NCBI GenBank assembly: GCA_965205685.1
Contig: OZ242174.1
Location: 372,001-436,000, forward strand
Source of the DNA: WTFY01 sp965205685
GTDB taxonomy: Bacteria > Pseudomonadota > Gammaproteobacteria > UBA4575
Length of the DNA stretch: 64,000 bases
Reading direction: 5' to 3'
Both the position numbers and the translations under genes were made by a program. Position 1 is the first letter of the stretch. Every line of letters starts with the position of its first letter. Below, one piece after another: positions 60,128 to 64,000 of this stretch. The notes below the pieces were generated by a model. The model was not told where the DNA came from and did no database searches. It saw nothing but the letters and a program-made list of their open reading frames with translations.

Positions 60128-61153
60128 ATGGTAGAAAATATCCAGGCACCGATGAAACGCATTTACTTCCAGCCCGGCGGGCGTGAGATTACCAGCAGGG
60201 ATGGAGAGACGGTATTGTCCGCCGCGCTTCGCCAAGGCCTTGTTTTCCCCCACAGCTGCCGCAGTGGAAATTGCGATACCTGCCGTGCCCGTCTCATCTC
60301 CGGGAAAATTGCCCTGGGTGCGGCGCCCGGGGTGGATGCGAATCCCCACGCCGGCCGGTCCGGGGCGATCCTGCTTTGCCAGGCCGTGCCACTTTCTGAT
60401 GTCGTGATCGAAGCCCATGAGCTTGAAGCCATGGCAGGCATGCAGGTGCGTACGTTGTCCGCCCGGGTGCAGGCCCTGGAGTCGCTGAGCCGCGATGTGA
60501 TGGCACTTACGCTGGGTCTTGCGAAAGGACGCGGCACTCTGGAGTTTTGCGCAGGCCAGTATGTTGATCTCCTGCTGTGGGATCATCGCAGGCGCAGCTA
60601 CTCGATTGCCAGCTCGCCTGCAGACCCCGAAGTGATCGAACTGCATGTGAAGCGAGTTCCGGGCGGCCGGTTCAGCGAGGAGGAATTGCGTGCACTGAAA
60701 CCCGGGGATGTCCTGCCCCTCATGGGTCCCCTGGGAACCTTTTTCCTGCGCGATGACCCGCGTCCCGCGATTTTCGTGGCCGCAGGCGCAGGCTTTGCCC
60801 CGGTGGCCGCCATGATGGAGGATTTGCGAAGGGGTGGCGCGCGAAAACCGATACGGTTGTACTGGGGGGTGCGTTCCCGGGAGGACCTGTACCGCCAGGA
60901 TCAGATACGCAGCTGGGTGCGAGACCTCGGCATCGAGTTCTCGCCGGTCCTGTCCGAGCCCGATCCGGACTGGGACGGGCGACGGGGCAAGGTGCACGAA
61001 GCCGTGCTGTCGGAACATGCGGACCTGTCGGGGATGCAGGTGTATGCCAGTGGGCCCTCGCAAATGGTGGCTGCGGTTCGCGCAACTTTTCCCCGACACG
61101 GGCTGTGTGCCGATGCATTGCACTGCGAGCCCTTCTCGCATGCGGCGGATTAA
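60128..61153 (+). CDS. 2Fe-2S ferredoxin-NAD(P)H reductase, CDP-6-deoxy-glucoseen reductase-like
   Basis: 341 residues. A plant-type ferredoxin domain at about 5-95 holds the cysteine cluster motif CRSGNCDTC with a distant LLCQ. Then comes a ferredoxin-reductase FAD domain (RRSYSIASSP, residues about 158-168) and the NAD-binding domain (FVAAGAGFAPVAAM, SGPSQMVAAVR). This architecture is that of AscD-like reductases in many proteobacteria; the partner dehydratase is absent, so the role here may be electron supply to an oxygenase or other partner. Confidence 0.9.
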   Translation: MVENIQAPMKRIYFQPGGREITSRDGETVLSAALRQGLVFPHSCRSGNCDTCRARLISGKIALGAAPGVDANPHAGRSGAILLCQAVPLSDVVIEAHELEAMAGMQVRTLSARVQALESLSRDVMALTLGLAKGRGTLEFCAGQYVDLLLWDHRRRSYSIASSPADPEVIELHVKRVPGGRFSEEELRALKPGDVLPLMGPLGTFFLRDDPRPAIFVAAGAGFAPVAAMMEDLRRGGARKPIRLYWGVRSREDLYRQDQIRSWVRDLGIEFSPVLSEPDPDWDGRRGKVHEAVLSEHADLSGMQVYASGPSQMVAAVRATFPRHGLCADALHCEPFSHAAD

Positions 61154-61253
61154 TCCATCTTGGGCATCGATTTTTCCGGGAGGTGCATTATCATTGGGGG
61201 ATCAGGCGTCATGCGCCTGAACAACCGTGCAAAATAATGCTTGGCCATTTGAT

Positions 61254-61532
61254 ATGAAAAACAATTTGGGGCAAAAGATCATCGATGGATTCGTGGACGT
61301 CATCACGGCGGGCAACCGTCCGTTCCGCATCCTGCTGTTCGGAGGCATATTCCTGGCATTGCTGATCATGAACATCCTGGCCAAGCTCCTTGGCGTCAGG
61401 ACGGATATCGGCGGAGATGTCGAGTTGGCGAATGTCACCCTGATCGTGGTTTCCCTGTTCCTGGGCTTCGGAATCTCCTACAGCATCGTCTATCTTTCAA
61501 CCGCCAGCAAACGCAAACGCGAGCAGAGGTAG
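61254..61532 (+). CDS. Small membrane protein of unknown function
   Basis: 92 residues with two hydrophobic helices (RILLFGGIFLALLIMNILAK and LIVVSLFLGFGISYSIVYL) and a basic C-terminus (ASKRKREQR), so both ends are likely cytoplasmic. The ATG start gives MKNNLGQKIIDGF. No family recognised. Confidence 0.6.
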   Translation: MKNNLGQKIIDGFVDVITAGNRPFRILLFGGIFLALLIMNILAKLLGVRTDIGGDVELANVTLIVVSLFLGFGISYSIVYLSTASKRKREQR

Positions 61533-61588
61533 GCACGTTCGGATGGTCCGGGATACCCGGATCAAAGCCAGGGCCCGCGACCACGGCC

Positions 61589-61912
61589 TCAAGGACCCGC
61601 CTGCCAGGTCAGGGCGTATCTCGACTGGTCCACCTTGCCCCGGTTTTCGTGCACGGTGATCTCGGCCCCATGGGATTTCAGGGCCTGGTTGATGGCGCTT
61701 TGAAAGATGAGTTGTCGGAACGGGCCGTATTCGACCGTGCAAAAGGCCGGGTCATGACCCTGCAGGAAGGCGTGTAGCCCCGGCAGCGTAAAGCACCAGC
61801 ATCCCGGCTCCAGTTCGAAACCCGGTTCTTCTTCGAGCACCTCCAGTAACGCCGGGTCTTTTCGGGCGACCCGTTCAAAAAAACGAAGCAGTGTCTGTTG
61901 CAAGTCCTGCAT
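61589..61912 (-). CDS. Small protein of unknown function
   Basis: 107 residues, soluble, beginning MQDLQQTLLRFFERV with acidic and aromatic patches (EEEPGFELEPGCWCF) and no recognisable motif. It converges with the small membrane-protein gene. It is upstream of cynS on the opposite side of a 180-base gap, but probably unrelated. Confidence 0.55.
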   Translation of the reverse strand: MQDLQQTLLRFFERVARKDPALLEVLEEEPGFELEPGCWCFTLPGLHAFLQGHDPAFCTVEYGPFRQLIFQSAINQALKSHGAEITVHENRGKVDQSRYALTWQAGP

Positions 61913-62092
61913 GCGGGCAGACTGTGCCTTCTGTGCTTACTGTTGTGGTGGTACCGTCAGGCGCTCAAACGGTGCGGACACCGGTGGCCCCAGGCGTCAT
62001 CACCGTTTGCAAAGCCCCTTTCTCGAGTCGCGGTCAGCGCCTGGAATCCGTCGGCCAACCGTTCGTCGCATGCCCTGCCGGGCACTGCGCGC

Positions 62093-62533
62093 CTACCATG
62101 TGGTGTATTTCAGGAATTTTCCGTTCATGGTGATCACGACGCGGTCCCCTTTCGGGTTTTCCTCCTTGTCGATGTCCATGGAAAAGTCGATCGCACTCAT
62201 GATGCCATCACCGAATTTCTCACCGATAATCTGCTTGATCGTGTAGGCGTAGACGCCGACGATCTCGTAGAACCGGTACATGACGGGATCCTGGGGAATG
62301 AGCGCCTCCCAGGTCTTTTCGGGGAATTCCTGCAGCGCGGCACAGACCTCTTCATCCAGGTCAAGGACTTCACACAGGCTTTTCGCGGCATCCTCCGGCA
62401 TGCTGTTCATCCCGTAGCCGGCAGAAGCCACCCATACCTCGCCCATGCCCATCTTGCCGGCGATGGTTTCCCAGGTGAATCCCTTGGCCTTTTTCGCGGC
62501 CAGGACCAGGTCAGTCATTTCTTCTTTGGTCAT
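62093..62533 (-). CDS. cynS: Cyanase
   Basis: 146 residues, full length. The enzyme converts cyanate and bicarbonate to ammonia and carbon dioxide. The N-terminal helix-turn-helix-like domain (GFTWETIAGKMGMGEVWV) and the C-terminal catalytic domain (YRFYEIVGVYAYTIK, then GDGIMSAIDFSMDI) are intact, including the catalytic Arg, Glu and Ser. A GGAACTG ribosome site precedes the start. The adjacent upstream gene, on the same strand, codes for a LysR-type regulator. Confidence 0.97.
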   Translation of the reverse strand: MTKEEMTDLVLAAKKAKGFTWETIAGKMGMGEVWVASAGYGMNSMPEDAAKSLCEVLDLDEEVCAALQEFPEKTWEALIPQDPVMYRFYEIVGVYAYTIKQIIGEKFGDGIMSAIDFSMDIDKEENPKGDRVVITMNGKFLKYTTW

Positions 62534-62745
62534 TTCAGTTCCTCCGTATAAAACTGTATTGATAATTCAGCAAAAAACGAGCCAACCCGGCGAACCATGG
62601 AATTTCACGGACTTGTGGCACCGGGAACGCCGAGCCGACCCAGGTTGTCCCAAAAATGCACCATGAAGGCGCATATTCGCACCAAAACGATGCAACTTCC
62701 TTGATCTGCAGGACTTGTGCGGGTTGAAGCCCCAGTCTCAGGGTA

Positions 62746-63681
62746 TCACCCCGGGCTTTTTCCCTGAAGCATGTTGGACGACCACTCTGCGGCCAGTTCC
62801 AGAAAGGCGAGGCATGCCGGGCTTTTGTACCCGCTTTTATGCCAGATCATGCTGACGGTGTGATGCGGCAGTTCGGGCACCACGGCGATGGGATACAGTC
62901 CGTCCTGCGTGTTGATGATCGTGTTGGGCAAGACCGTGGCGAGTGAGCCGAGTTCGACCATCTCGATGATCACGGTCAGCGAATTGGTCTCGATCACGTT
63001 GCGGGGTTCGATGCCGCAGTCATGACAGTAGCGGTCGATGTGATGTCGAAGGGCGAAGTCCGTATTGAGCTGAACCAGGGCCTCCTTGCCGAAGTCCTGG
63101 GCACTGATCCGCTTTCTTTTCTGGATACGCCTCGGATGCGTCTCGCCGACGGCGAGATAAAGGGCCTCCTCGAACAGCGTGAATGTTTCGGTATGACTGG
63201 AATTTTCCTCGGAATGGGGCGGCTTGCTGAAGGTGATGCCGATATCGATCCGGGCCTCCGAGATGGCCGGCTCGATATCGTCCTGGGGCATGTCCAGCGT
63301 ACTCAGGGCGATGCCGGGGTACAACCGGTTGTAGCGCGACAGCAGGTCGCAGGTCAGGTAGTCGGTGATCGGGGTCCAGCCCAGTCGCAGGGAGCCGCGG
63401 CTGAGGTCCTGGACATCCTGGATCGCCCGGGTGCCGATGTTCAGTTCCCCCCATGCGCGCCGCGCATGCCGCAGGAAGATTTTTCCGGCATCGGTGAGCT
63501 GTACCGTGCGCCCGGAGCGGTCCAGCAGGGGGGATTGCAGGTATTCTTCCAGCTGCTTGATTTGCTGTGACAGGGTCGGTTGTGAGACATGTAGGGCTTC
63601 GGCCGCGCGCGTGTAACTGCCGTATTCTGCGATCGCAATCAGGTACTGCAGGGAGCGCGGAAAGATGTCCCGTCGGTCCAT
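62746..63681 (-). CDS. LysR-family regulator, CynR-like
   Basis: 311 residues; N-terminal helix-turn-helix (YLIAIAEYGSYTRAAEALHV, SQPTLSQQIKQLE) and a typical effector-binding domain (LGWTPITDYLTCDLLSRY, IDIGITFSKP). Position 212 bases upstream of cynS on the same strand makes it the likely cyanate-responsive activator. It is also divergent from the gene at the right edge, whose promoter it may control. Confidence 0.9.
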   Translation of the reverse strand: MDRRDIFPRSLQYLIAIAEYGSYTRAAEALHVSQPTLSQQIKQLEEYLQSPLLDRSGRTVQLTDAGKIFLRHARRAWGELNIGTRAIQDVQDLSRGSLRLGWTPITDYLTCDLLSRYNRLYPGIALSTLDMPQDDIEPAISEARIDIGITFSKPPHSEENSSHTETFTLFEEALYLAVGETHPRRIQKRKRISAQDFGKEALVQLNTDFALRHHIDRYCHDCGIEPRNVIETNSLTVIIEMVELGSLATVLPNTIINTQDGLYPIAVVPELPHHTVSMIWHKSGYKSPACLAFLELAAEWSSNMLQGKSPG

Positions 63682-63874
63682 AGCTAATCCCTATGAGTTT
63701 GATAAATATAAAGTCTTGGATTAATAACATAACTCCTTTAGACTTGTCATTATCTCATATTAAGGCCCTATAAAATAAGTATATAAGAGAATACTGAAGT
63801 ATCCTGAATCATCTAGCATGCAAGGCAGCGTGTTTGACATCCAGATATGCAGAAAATAAGAGGAGTTCAAAGTC
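63682..63874. promoter_or_regulatory. Divergent promoter region between the LysR-type regulator gene and the edge gene
   Basis: AT-rich gap of 193 bases. AAGTCT and AGACTT near 63713 and 63738 form a small dyad, and TTGTCA followed 19 bases later by TATAAA could be a rightward promoter. LysR-type regulators usually bind T-N11-A dyads in such a divergent gap. None of this is certain. Confidence 0.4.
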
Positions 63875-64000
63875 ATGCCATCTGATACCAGACAAAAAGT
63901 AATGCGGCACATTGACATTGTTGGTCAACTGCAACCAGCTCTGCATCAGCCGCAGCATGCCCCCCTTCCCACAGAGGTCGATAACGCCCACTACAGGGCC
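63875..64000 (+). CDS. Gene cut by the right edge, first 42 codons only
   Basis: ATG at 63875 follows GAGGAG by eight bases and opens MPSDTRQKVMRHIDIV then LQPALHQPQHAPLPTEVDNA, with no stop to the window end. The frame and ribosome site are convincing, but too little is visible to name the product. It is transcribed away from the LysR-type regulator gene and could be its target, possibly with a cyanate or nitrogen role. Confidence 0.65.
   Translation, partial: MPSDTRQKVMRHIDIVGQLQPALHQPQHAPLPTEVDNAHYRA

Noticed and set aside
59894..61141. 415-codon minus-strand frame opposite the ferredoxin-reductase gene
   Set aside because: The plus strand encodes clear 2Fe-2S and FAD motifs; the minus frame is His/Arg/Gly-rich without motifs.
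63809..63991. 60-codon minus-strand frame at the right edge
   Set aside because: The plus strand has a better case: GAGGAG, ATG and a frame open to the edge.

Overview
The window is high-GC proteobacterial DNA, most likely from a gammaproteobacterium. I infer this from the gene families present: the conjugation set named after Pseudomonas fluorescens Pf-5 loci, HigBA, BufABC, CbtAB and three autotransporters. Genus cannot be read from the sequence. No rRNA, tRNA or CRISPR array was found.

The left edge (2-451) is the end of a TraC/VirB4-type conjugation ATPase (PFL_4706 family). The genes that normally follow it in this integrative and conjugative element (ICE) family reappear only at 50.1-55.4 kb (TIGR03757, TIGR03756, TIGR03755, a small membrane protein, TraG-N). 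About 50 kb of cargo therefore sits at one hotspot inside the transfer module.

Cargo, left to right: a broken AbiE-type toxin-antitoxin pair (0.5-2.2 kb). Then an AT-rich island (2.2-13 kb) with a Vsr endonuclease, a C5 cytosine methyltransferase, a PP_RS20740-type protein, a GHKL/MutL-like ATPase, a degenerate nuclease-like protein and several unknown secreted or membrane genes. Next is a tyrosine recombinase flanked by 39-bp inverted sites (13.97-15.38 kb), lying just upstream of a 2276-residue autotransporter adhesin. A LuxR-type regulator and a second autotransporter follow; these three genes share an upstream ATCAATTGAT palindrome, which suggests one surface-adhesin regulon.

The rest of the cargo (28.5-49.9 kb) covers stress and surface functions: a lipoprotein, an endonuclease/exonuclease/phosphatase protein, an MscS channel, a fatty acid hydroxylase, the BufABC metallophore operon, HigBA, a Y-family polymerase, a Cache-domain autotransporter, Hsp20 with a sigma32-type promoter, an RlmJ-like methyltransferase, a Kef-type antiporter, a TbpB-like lipoprotein with an outer-membrane protein, cytochrome b561 and a broken dinB.

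The transfer module resumes at 50.1 kb with a dead and a live tandem copy of the TIGR03757 gene, and stops after TraG at 55.36 kb at a hairpin. To the right are ordinary genes: a methyltransferase, two metallophosphoesterases, CbtAB, a ferredoxin-reductase, cyanase with its LysR regulator, and a divergent gene cut by the window edge. No relaxase or DUF3742 gene follows TraG, so the element is truncated, rearranged, or carries a second cargo block.
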